DNA of 64,000 nucleotides, from positions 2,356,001 to 2,420,000 of the forward strand of contig NZ_CP058552.1 of assembly GCF_013401555.1 (NCBI RefSeq), written 5' to 3'. The DNA is from Paenibacillus sp. E222. Its GTDB lineage: Bacteria; Bacillota; Bacilli; Paenibacillales; Paenibacillaceae. This document shows, piece after piece, positions 18,821 through 26,700 of the stretch. Each line of letters opens with the position of its first letter. Positions within the stretch are counted from its first letter, which is position 1. The notes below the pieces were generated by a model that had not been told where the DNA came from, did not search any database, and worked only from the letters and a program-made list of their open reading frames with translations. The translations under genes and the position numbers were made by a program.

Positions 18821-19014
18821 ATATCTGACCTCATTCAACGCGGATGGTGAACGAGATTTATGAAATCGAATGATTCAACATTTAACGGCATGAATGATAT
18901 CGCGTGGGTTCAACGAAAGTATTGGTTTACGACGCAGTTCGGGTTTATTCAAAATCGACCAATATGCATATGCTGCACCATAAGTTGTTCGTCTACCTGT
19001 CCAGTACTCCCAAC

Positions 19015-19362
19015 CTACAGGCGATATCCGCCAAACGCATTCTTAAAGGCAGCTTGCAGCGGTTCTACCTCCACACCCCATAGAGTCGCAATCTCAGCGC
19101 TGACATCCGCGTTCCACCATTCGCATAATTTTTTGCGATTATCCCGATTTTCTCCGATCCAGAGCAGATTGGCGATGACCTTCCCATAATATAATTCCTC
19201 CGCCTGCTTCATCAGCTCGGGAGAGATATATACCTTTAGCTTTTTGGCTGTTCGATACAGCTCCTTGCTGCATGCTCTTCGGATCCCTCGGGCAGAAGGC
19301 AGCTTCTGGCCTGGGGTGTTATGTTTGACCGGGGGAGTACCGGGTGCTGATTTAAATGACAT
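19015..19362 (-). CDS. Hypothetical protein, Paenibacillus-type, small basic
   Basis: A 115-residue basic, soluble protein with no recognised catalytic motif. It starts with a Pro/Lys-rich stretch and continues with IRRACSKELYRTAKKLKVYI and NLLWIGENRDNRKKLCEWW. Similar proteins in Paenibacillus are, as far as I remember, labelled only hypothetical or loosely 'dehydrogenase', for which there is no motif support here. GGAGAGGAGCG upstream favours the ATG at 19362 over one further out. It is flanked by genes on the opposite strand. Confidence 0.65.
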   Translation of the reverse strand: MSFKSAPGTPPVKHNTPGQKLPSARGIRRACSKELYRTAKKLKVYISPELMKQAEELYYGKVIANLLWIGENRDNRKKLCEWWNADVSAEIATLWGVEVEPLQAAFKNAFGGYRL

Positions 19363-19522
19363 TTTCTCACGCTCCTCTCCCGATACCATATGCAAACGGC
19401 TGCCTGCGGGACACTATACCAGACGGGTGAAGTAGCAACAGCTAGAGGCCTGTGATAAAATAGGGACGAACATCCATGGTGCGGAAGGGCACTGCCAATC
19501 AGGATGAAGAAAGAGGGTCGAG

Positions 19523-20137
19523 ATGGACGTTATTCATAACATTGTCAATCAATTATTCGATTGGATTCAGAGTCTTGGATACTTTGGAATTATGCTTGGA
19601 CTAATGCTTGAAGTTATTCCGAGTGAAATTGTACTGGCATATGGAGGTTTTCTCGTTTCACAAGGCCATATTAATTTTTTCGGTGCATTGATTTTTGGTA
19701 CCGTGGGCGGTGTCATAGCCCAGCTATTTATTTACTGGATTGGCCGTTATGGCGGAAGACCTGTACTTGAACGCTACGGAAAATACATACTGATCCAGAA
19801 AAAGCACATCGACCATTCCGAAGAGTGGTTCCGCAAGTATGGGACAGGGGTCATTTTCACGGCGCGTTTTGTTCCGGTCGTAAGGCATGCCATATCGATT
19901 CCTGCCGGCATATCCAAAATGCATACGGGTCGATTTATTTTGCTGACAACCCTCGCTGTTATACCTTGGTCTGCATTGTTTATATATTTAGGGATGATAC
20001 TTGGAGATCAATGGCAACATATCAACGAGAAAGCGGCACCTTATATTATGCCGATTCTGCTCGTTGCTCTCGCACTTATGATTATTTATGTACTTATTAA
20101 ATGGATGAATGCTCGTAAAAAGAAGGGAAGTGTCTAG
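19523..20137 (+). CDS. DedA-family membrane protein
   Basis: A 204-residue protein with four to five membrane helices. The family signatures are present: EVIPSEIVLAYGGFL near the N-terminus, the G-rich GTVGGVIAQLFIYWIGRYGG, and ARFVPVVRHAISIPAGI with the conserved arginines. DedA proteins are implicated in recycling or flipping of undecaprenyl phosphate and other phospholipids; which applies here is unknown. AAAGAGGGTCGAG is the ribosome site. It is two bases upstream of a thioredoxin-like gene, so the two are co-transcribed. Confidence 0.88.
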   Translation: MDVIHNIVNQLFDWIQSLGYFGIMLGLMLEVIPSEIVLAYGGFLVSQGHINFFGALIFGTVGGVIAQLFIYWIGRYGGRPVLERYGKYILIQKKHIDHSEEWFRKYGTGVIFTARFVPVVRHAISIPAGISKMHTGRFILLTTLAVIPWSALFIYLGMILGDQWQHINEKAAPYIMPILLVALALMIIYVLIKWMNARKKKGSV

Positions 20138-20139
20138 AT

Positions 20140-20709
20140 ATGGGGAAACCAAACTTGTCTCACAAATTCGGTAAAGGTCTGCCACCGAAAGATTTCATTG
20201 AGAGCATGACGAAGAACCAAAGTGAGTTTCAGGCAAACTACGACAACTTTGCGTGGCCAAGTGAGGATGATCGTGAATTTTTCGAAAGCCTGAATCACCG
20301 CGATGATTTGCGTGTGTTAATTTTGGCTGCTGACTGGTGTGGCGACGTGGTACGCAATGTTCCGGTCGTGTTCCAGGCGCTGGAAATCTCCGGCATTCCG
20401 ACAGAAGTTCTTATTTTGGAAAATCATCCTGAAGTGATGGATGAGTTCCTTACGATGGGCGGACGCTCTGTCCCAGTCGTTATTTTTGCAGATACAGGCG
20501 GACATGTACTGGGCCAATGGGGACCTCGTCCGCAACATGTGCAGGAAGTTATGGTTGAATTCAAACGTAACAACCCGGACCGTGAAGCAGCAGATTATCA
20601 GGATAATTTGGCTGTTGCACGTCAAGAGATTGGGAAACGTTATGGGGAAGGAACCGAGTCCAATGCAGCTATTATTCGTGAGTTGCGTGAACTGATTTCG
20701 GGTTACTGA
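20140..20709 (+). CDS. Thioredoxin-like family protein with a single active-site cysteine
   Basis: A 189-residue protein with a thioredoxin-like fold. The strand VLILAADWCGDVVRNVP corresponds to the thioredoxin WCxxC site, but the second cysteine is replaced (WCGDV), and the cis-proline region is GGRSVPVVIF. It fits the Thioredoxin_9 family. A single cysteine suggests a monothiol role, such as bacillithiol chemistry or binding rather than disulfide oxidation; that is inference. It lies between dedA and an MBL hydrolase with gaps of 2 and 6 bases, so the three form an operon. Confidence 0.82.
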   Translation: MGKPNLSHKFGKGLPPKDFIESMTKNQSEFQANYDNFAWPSEDDREFFESLNHRDDLRVLILAADWCGDVVRNVPVVFQALEISGIPTEVLILENHPEVMDEFLTMGGRSVPVVIFADTGGHVLGQWGPRPQHVQEVMVEFKRNNPDREAADYQDNLAVARQEIGKRYGEGTESNAAIIRELRELISGY

Positions 20710-20715
20710 GCCGAT

Positions 20716-21348
20716 ATGCTTAACATTCGTACGTTTTCATTAGGACCGCTCCAGACCAATGCGTATCTGTTGCAGGGGGATGATCCAGGTAAAGCCGTAA
20801 TCATTGACCCTGGAATGAATCCGGGCCCATTACTCAAAGCCATTCAGGACCTGGAGATCGAAGCGATCCTGCTCACTCACGCGCATTTTGATCATATGGG
20901 CGGTGTGGATGAAATTCGCAAATTGAAAGGCTGTCCTGTTTATTTGCATGACTTGGAGAGTGATTGGCTCACAACGCCAAAATTAAATGGTTCTTTGAAC
21001 TGGCCGCAGGCTACCCCGCCGCTTTCAACAGATCCAGCTGAATATGCCATGGACGAAGGACAGACTTTGAACTTTATTGGTCATACGTTCAAAGTGTATC
21101 ATACACCAGGACACTCCCCAGGCAGTGTAAGTCTGTTATGTGGTGACGATCTGTTTGCTGGTGATGTTCTGTTCCGTATGGGTGTGGGCAGAACCGATCT
21201 GACCGGAGGCCGTGAACGGGATCTGATCGATTCAATCCAGAACAAGTTATACACCTTCTCCGATGAGGTCAAAGTGTATCCAGGTCATGGTCCCAAAACG
21301 ACAATTGGTTATGAGAAGAAAAACAATCCTTACGTCTCTGCAAGATGA
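20716..21348 (+). CDS. MBL-fold metallo-hydrolase (glyoxalase II-like, YqgX type)
   Basis: A 210-residue metallo-beta-lactamase-fold enzyme. It has the two-metal motif THAHFDHMGG, then HTPGHSPGS, FAGDVLF with the bridging aspartate, and VYPGHGPKT. Its size and motifs resemble B. subtilis YqgX and other small glyoxalase II-like thioesterases; the true substrate may be a bacillithiol or other thioester and is not resolved. The ribosome site is weak, in keeping with translational coupling to the gene ending six bases before. Confidence 0.88.
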   Translation: MLNIRTFSLGPLQTNAYLLQGDDPGKAVIIDPGMNPGPLLKAIQDLEIEAILLTHAHFDHMGGVDEIRKLKGCPVYLHDLESDWLTTPKLNGSLNWPQATPPLSTDPAEYAMDEGQTLNFIGHTFKVYHTPGHSPGSVSLLCGDDLFAGDVLFRMGVGRTDLTGGRERDLIDSIQNKLYTFSDEVKVYPGHGPKTTIGYEKKNNPYVSAR

Positions 21349-21471
21349 TCCGACAATTTATGTGAAGAAAGTCTGGACAAGTGACAACTTTTTCATTAGA
21401 ATAGCAATTAGTTGTTACAAGCGTTAAAGCACCATCTAACTGAAGCAATAAAAAGAAACACCCTAACTTGC

Positions 21472-21519
21472 GAAGCACGCAGACTGTGGTCTATACCCGG
21501 TTTGCGTTCTTTTTTTGTT
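21472..21519 (+). terminator. Rho-independent terminator of the dedA-MBL operon
   Basis: CGCAGAC pairs with GGTTTGCG region (one G-T pair), extended by GAA/TTC across a bulge, and runs into seven T residues. Confidence 0.65.
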
Positions 21520-21572
21520 TTCGGCCTCTTTTTTATCAAAGTTACATCCCGTTTAGTCCTACATACAGATCG

Positions 21573-21602
21573 TTGACAAGTATCTACAGAAGATCGTCTA
21601 AT
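21573..21602 (+). promoter_or_regulatory. Candidate SigA promoter of the small gene at 21621
   Basis: TTGACA at 21573-21578 and TCTAAT at 21597-21602 are 18 bases apart and lie directly before the gene. Confidence 0.45.
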
Positions 21603-21620
21603 GAGAGCGAGGAATTAGAA

Positions 21621-21872
21621 GTGGAGAAAAAGCGAGTGATTCAGTTGGGACAACGTGCCGAGAACCTGATCATTGAAGAAAACCGACGAGCAATGGAAAG
21701 TGGCAGAATAGAAGCAGTTACCCAGCGTCCTCAACTACATAAACACATGAATAATGAGATGAATCCAATCAAGGATCAACAGCAGAATATATGGAGAAGG
21801 CGTTTATTAAGCAACGGAGCCCGCAACCAACCGTGGTTCGACAAACTGCAAGATTACCGAAATGAAGTCTGA
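21621..21872 (+). CDS. Small hypothetical protein, charged
   Basis: An 83-residue hydrophilic protein rich in Arg, Glu, Gln and Asn, with no recognised domain. Helical in its first half (VIQLGQRAENLIIEENRRAM), it ends with a tryptophan-containing segment near NQPWFDKLQDY. The frame is open upstream to 21468, but that part would overlap a terminator and encodes an implausible Phe-rich stretch; GAGG at 21609-21612 supports the GTG at 21621. It precedes the sigY-like operon and may be unrelated to it. Confidence 0.5.
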   Translation: MEKKRVIQLGQRAENLIIEENRRAMESGRIEAVTQRPQLHKHMNNEMNPIKDQQQNIWRRRLLSNGARNQPWFDKLQDYRNEV

Positions 21873-21915
21873 TTGCCCGGGAAATTGTCGGCTTCAGCTT
21901 TTTTCTGGATTGAAT

Positions 21916-21943
21916 TGAACGTTTCTGCAGAGCCTGTCGTAAT
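21916..21943 (+). promoter_or_regulatory. Candidate ECF-type (SigY-like) promoter
   Basis: TGAACG at 21916-21921 and CGTAAT starting at 21938 are separated by 16 bases, 28 bases before the sigma gene. ECF promoters typically have AAC in the -35 and CGT in the -10 element, consistent with autoregulation. Confidence 0.55.
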
Positions 21944-21970
21944 AACATAAGACTGAGCGGAGAGCAGGTG

Positions 21971-22522
21971 ATGATTCAGATGGAGGCAGCCGAACTGGAA
22001 GAGGTACAGAGAGCGATACAGGGGGATGACAGTGCACTGGCAGAACTGCTGCAGCGTCACTACTCCTTTGTGTATAAGTATCTTGTCAAAGTAACGATGG
22101 ACCCCAACGTTGCTGAGGAGACGGTGCAGGATACGATGATTCGATGTATGGAAAATATTCATAGGTACGATGGCTCGTCTGCCTTTTCGTCATGGATGAT
22201 TACGATTGCCACCCGTATATATATCGACAAGACTAGGCGCAGGCGAAGAGAACAGATCTGGTTGGAAGCCATTCGTAATCAGGCTGTACGCAAATTGCGA
22301 TGGCAATTTGAGAGCCGCAATGAAGAATGGACAGATGTCATGGATGCCATGACAAGGTTAACCCCAGAACATCGTATTGCCGTCCTGCTGAAGCATTATT
22401 ATGGCTATGGCTATGATGAAATTGGTGAAATGCTGGGTATTCCATCCGGAACGGCGAAGTCTCGAACGGCCTATGGTCTTCGTCAATTGAGAAAGGAGCT
22501 GGAAGAGCGTGAGCAGATCTGA
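21971..22522 (+). CDS. sigY: ECF-type RNA polymerase sigma factor, SigY-like
   Basis: A 183-residue ECF sigma factor. Region 2 includes AELLQRHYSFVYKYL and VAEETVQDTMIRCMENIHRY; region 4 has the helix-turn-helix YGYGYDEIGEMLGIPSGTAKSR. GGAG at 21959-21962 sits eight bases before the ATG at 21971 (a GTG lies one codon earlier). It is called SigY-like because the next two genes are the YxlC-type membrane regulator and another small membrane protein, as in the B. subtilis sigY-yxlC-yxlD-yxlE operon. The ABC transporter genes of the Bacillus operon (yxlF, yxlG) are absent. Confidence 0.8.
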   Translation: MIQMEAAELEEVQRAIQGDDSALAELLQRHYSFVYKYLVKVTMDPNVAEETVQDTMIRCMENIHRYDGSSAFSSWMITIATRIYIDKTRRRRREQIWLEAIRNQAVRKLRWQFESRNEEWTDVMDAMTRLTPEHRIAVLLKHYYGYGYDEIGEMLGIPSGTAKSRTAYGLRQLRKELEEREQI

Positions 22523-22844
22523 AGAACAGGATGAACAAGAAATTTTGATGCGGATGCAACAGCAGATGAAAGTGCTCGATGATGCGTATGAGCCTGTAAA
22601 TATACCTTCATTAGCCTCCATTGAAGCCCAAGTCAAGGAACGAAGACAAATGAGACGACGAGCCAATCGGATCGAAATGATCTTGTTCTGGATTGTGGGA
22701 CTGTTCATTATCGCTTTTGGTGTCTTGTTATTCCATTCGGCTCCAGCTCTATATTTGGGTATCCAGGCGATTAGCTTGTGCGCAGCGATTGCCGTGGTAA
22801 TAATCTGGTCAGGGCGACGTCGGAAGGAGACTCGTCATGAATGA
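22509..22844 (+). CDS. yxlC: YxlC-family anti-sigma factor, membrane
   Basis: A 111-residue protein with a cytoplasmic N-terminal half containing PVNIPSLASIEAQVKE and two membrane helices (MILFWIVGLFIIAFGVLLF and LGIQAISLCAAIAVVII). YxlC of B. subtilis binds SigY and keeps it inactive at the membrane; length, topology and position agree. It starts with GTG inside the end of the sigma gene (14-base overlap), preceded by GGAGCTGGAAG, which would tie the amounts of sigma and anti-sigma together. Confidence 0.78.
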   Translation: MSRSEEQDEQEILMRMQQQMKVLDDAYEPVNIPSLASIEAQVKERRQMRRRANRIEMILFWIVGLFIIAFGVLLFHSAPALYLGIQAISLCAAIAVVIIWSGRRRKETRHE

Positions 22845-23070
22845 TCTGCATTATTCTTTAAATGAAATTCCTCTCATATGGCTTATTCTGATTGCCATTC
22901 TTTTGCTGATACAAGGAACATGGATCTTTCAGGATGCACGCAGGCGTGGCCGTTTCCCCTGGTTATGGGGATTGTGGGGCATCACGGGATTTCCCACACC
23001 ATTGATCGTATATTGGTTCATTGTGGTGCGAGTAGACCGCAAGCCCCCTAAGCAAACATCGGGTAAATGA
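22837..23070 (+). CDS. Small two-helix membrane protein, YxlD/YxlE-like
   Basis: A 77-residue protein with two membrane helices (IPLIWLILIAILLLIQGTW and WGITGFPTPLIVYWFIVV) joined by an Arg-rich cytoplasmic-looking turn DARRRGRFPWLWGL. It overlaps yxlC by eight bases. In B. subtilis small membrane proteins YxlD and YxlE, encoded after yxlC, help restrain SigY; the present protein occupies that place. I cannot tell which of the two it corresponds to. Confidence 0.7.
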   Translation: MNDLHYSLNEIPLIWLILIAILLLIQGTWIFQDARRRGRFPWLWGLWGITGFPTPLIVYWFIVVRVDRKPPKQTSGK

Positions 23071-23199
23071 TAGAATTTACGGAATGAAAAAAAGATTTTG
23101 CACAAATGTTTTGTTTAATTCTAGTAATCGTAGACATCGCTATTCTTTTCTAGTAGACTATACAAATAATAAAAAGATAGACTACCAGGAGGTTAGACG

Positions 23200-23583
23200 A
23201 TGCTGCGATTAGGAGAGAAGGTTGTCATCGTCGCGGATGCGTTTGAGCAGAATCTTCCTGTGGGGGAATATGGTTTCATCATCGCTTATGACCGGAATCC
23301 GGACAATGCGTTCGATTACGTGCTTCGAGTGCCGCAGGTGAATCGGAACTTTTTTGTTCCATCCGGCGACGTCGATCTAGAAGAGGTTCTGCTGAAGCAG
23401 GAAGCTGAGCGGGTCGAGCGAGAAGCGTTGATAGATTACGCCCTTGCGACACACAATGAGAAACTGTTTCATCATCTGATGAACGGAGATTTTCAAGCTG
23501 TGGAAGAGGAAGAGGAAACCGCGAACGATGTTATGTCACAGGCGGATTTTATAAAGCAGGTTAACCTGCGTGCATGGATTTAG
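23200..23583 (+). CDS. IDEAL-domain-like hypothetical protein
   Basis: A 127-residue soluble protein. The first half (about 1-65) is beta-rich: GEKVVIVADAFEQNLPVGEYGFI, quoted here only as VVIVADAF...EYGFI. The second half has REALIDYALATHNEKLFHHL, which resembles the short IDEAL domain (LIDxALDxxD pattern), then an acidic run. Function unknown. CCAGGAGG lies upstream of the ATG and a terminator follows closely. Confidence 0.68.
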   Translation: MLRLGEKVVIVADAFEQNLPVGEYGFIIAYDRNPDNAFDYVLRVPQVNRNFFVPSGDVDLEEVLLKQEAERVEREALIDYALATHNEKLFHHLMNGDFQAVEEEEETANDVMSQADFIKQVNLRAWI

Positions 23584-23588
23584 AGTTT

Positions 23589-23618
23589 TAAGAGTCGGCT
23601 GATGCCGGCTCTTTTTTG
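23589..23618 (+). terminator. Rho-independent terminator
   Basis: AGAGTCGGC and GCCGGCTCT pair (one G-T) around TGAT, followed by six T residues. Confidence 0.88.
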
Positions 23619-23747
23619 ATTTTTCGGAATCCTATTTCAGCAGACCAAGTCATTATGTTCAGAATCGGTTCAGAGACAATTGATAAAATACCTTGCGATG
23701 TAGAAGGGATTGCACCCTTCAAATTATACATAACAAGGAAGGTAGAT

Positions 23748-26700
23748 ATGAAGATGAGAAGGAGCTTTCGCAACGGAAAAAAATTCGTGATGATGTTGTT
23801 GGCCTGTCTGGTGATTCTGGGAGGCAACCCGATCTTTCAGATATGGGATATAAACCGCTCTTACGCCTCTGGTGGCGAAGAGTGGACACTATTGGGGGAA
23901 GCCGGTTTCTCGGCTGGAGAAGCTTCTGCTCCCAAGCTGGCTGTGGATCAATTAGGAACAACATATGTTGCTTATTCAGATAGGGGTGCTAATTCTAAAG
24001 TAACGGTGATGAAGTATAGTGAGTCCGGTGATTGGCAACTGGTAGGTGATAGAGGCCTATCGGTTGGATCAGCAAGCGGAATCACACTCGTGCTGGATCA
24101 AGCAGGCACTCCATATATTGGATATCAGGATAGCGGCGTTAGTGGTAAGGCTACGGTCATGAAATATAGTGAATCAGACGGTTGGGAATTAGTAGGAGAG
24201 GCAGGCTTTACTCCAGACAGGGCAAACTACCCTTCGCTCGCGCTGGATCAGGCGGGTAATCCTTATATTGCTTTTAAGGATGGAGCCAGTGGGAAAGCAA
24301 ACGTAATGAGATACATCGAGCCAACGGGCTGGGAGCTGGTGGGCAGTGCTGACTTCTCCGAAGGAGAAGCAATCTCTTCCTTTTCATTGGTTCTCGATCA
24401 GGCGGATACACCTTATGTGGCTTTTCAGGATGAAGCCTACAAAGCCACCGTCATGATGTACAGTTCCAACGAATGGAAGGTGGTAGGCCAAGCAGGCTTT
24501 TCAGGAGGGTACGCAACCTCCCCATTACTTGTGATGAATCCATCAGGTCAACCCTATATTGTGTTTCAAGATGATACGAATAAAATGACGGTCATGACAT
24601 ATCGTGATGAGATATCAAGTTGGGAGAGGGTAGGTCAAGCTGGTTTCTCCCCAGGTTCTGCAAATTCTCCTTCGCTGGTTATGGATCAGACGGGTACACC
24701 TTATGTGGCTTTCAAGGATAGCGCAAATGGAAGCAAAGCAACCGTAATGAGATACAGCGAGCAAAATGGCTGGGAGTTTGTCGGTCAAGCCGGTTTCTCT
24801 GCTGGGGTGGTGTCTACACCTTCACTCGCATTGGACCAAAAAGGTACGCCGTATGTTGTTTATCAAGATGCATTCAATAGTTCAAAGGCGACGGTGATGA
24901 GATTTGGAGCGAAAGCTTCGTACACAGTCTCCTATGATGGTAATGGAGCTCAGTTGGGTAATGTACCAGTGGATAATCAACAATACAATGATCAAGCGGG
25001 AGCAATCATTTTAGGTAATACAGGCAATTTAGAAAAATTAGGTTATACATTCGCTGGCTGGAATACGGAAGCAGATGGAAGCGGAACGAGCTATAACGCA
25101 GGTGAGACGTTAATCATGAGTGCTGCTCATGTAACGTTGTATGCGAAGTGGACGCCATCCACGTCCAATGAGGATGAAACAGGAAAGTGGGAAGTTATTG
25201 GCGATGCAGGTTTCTCAGAGGGAATGACTTTTGACCAGGATCTTGCCCTTGATGCCCATGGCACGCCGTATGTCGTATATCAAGATGTATCCAATGGCTT
25301 TAAAGCAACAGTCATGAAATATAGCGAAGTGAGTGGATGGTCGGCAGTCGGACAACCAGGTTTTACTGAGAGTTATGCAACAAAAAACAAAATAGCAATA
25401 GACCAGAATGGATCAATATACGTTGCTTTTAGTGATGTAAATCATGTTGGCAGTGCAACCGTCATGAAGTATACGGAGCAGGATGGCTGGGATTTTGTAG
25501 GTTCCCCAGGTTTCTCTCCAGCTAATTTATCGAGTCTTGATTTGCAACTCGATGCAAACGGTGTGCCGTATGTTGCCTTAAATAGCAGTTATCGCCTCAC
25601 GGTTATGAAATATAATGACCAGTCTGGAGAGTGGACGTCCATCGGCAATACCGAAAATATTCTGGGAGGCGCGGGAGGAAGTATATTGGCTATAGGGCCA
25701 GACGGTATCCCTTACGTTGCATTAAGCGATAATAGTGGAGGATTCAGATTGTCTGTTATCAGATATAACGAAGCGGATGATTCTTGGTCCTTCGTTGGCA
25801 ATCGTGCCTTTTCACAAGAAAACGTAGCTGAGTTTGCGCTTGCAGTAGATCAGAACGAAACGGTATATATTGCTTATACCACTGGATTCAACGGACAAAA
25901 GGCAACAGTTATGAAATATACTGGCTCCGGAACGTGGATAACGGTTGGGGATGCTGAGTTCTCTGACGGAGCGGCAAATTTCGTCTCGATGGTGCTTGAT
26001 CAAGATGGAAGTCCGTATGTGGCATATATGGATTCAGCAAATATGAACAAAGCAACAGTTATGAAATATACCGAGGCGGATGGCTGGAATGCGATCGGTG
26101 GGACTGGTTTCTCAGAGGGAATTGCACAGAACACTACGTTGGAGATTGACGCAGCAGGGAACCTTTACGTTTCTTTCAAAGATGGAAGTAACGGTAACAA
26201 AGCTACAGTCATGTCCTATGCACAACCGAAGAGATATCAGATCACTTACAACAGTAACGGAGCTGCATCAGGAGACGTGCCCTCAGACAACCAGGCGTAT
26301 AAGCAACAAACGCTGGCTACAATTTTGGGTAACACAGGCAACCTGGTGAGGACTGGATATGATTTTTCAGGCTGGAACACGGCAGCTGACGGCAGCGGAG
26401 TAAACTATAGTGTGGGCGATACGCTACTTATAGGCACCTCTAATGTGACATTGTTCGCGAAGTGGCTTGTGTCGAATAACGGCGGAACAAACCCTCCAGA
26501 TGGTTCCGACAACTCCAATGGTGGAAATGGCGGTAACGGTTCAAATCCTGGTGGTGGCAGTACTTCTGGGCCTGCAAGCGGAGCGGCAGGTACAGCGTCT
26601 TCGGGAGGAGGGGCGGTTAATTCCGGTGTTTCGATCTTGGTAAACGGGAAGCCGGAAACGGCAGGAACCTTGAAAACGTCTAAAGTGAATGGACAGAATG

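Noticed and set aside
21468..21620. N-terminal extension of the small gene at 21621
   Set aside because: The extension would overlap a terminator and encode an odd Phe/Tyr-rich segment; a ribosome site supports the later GTG.
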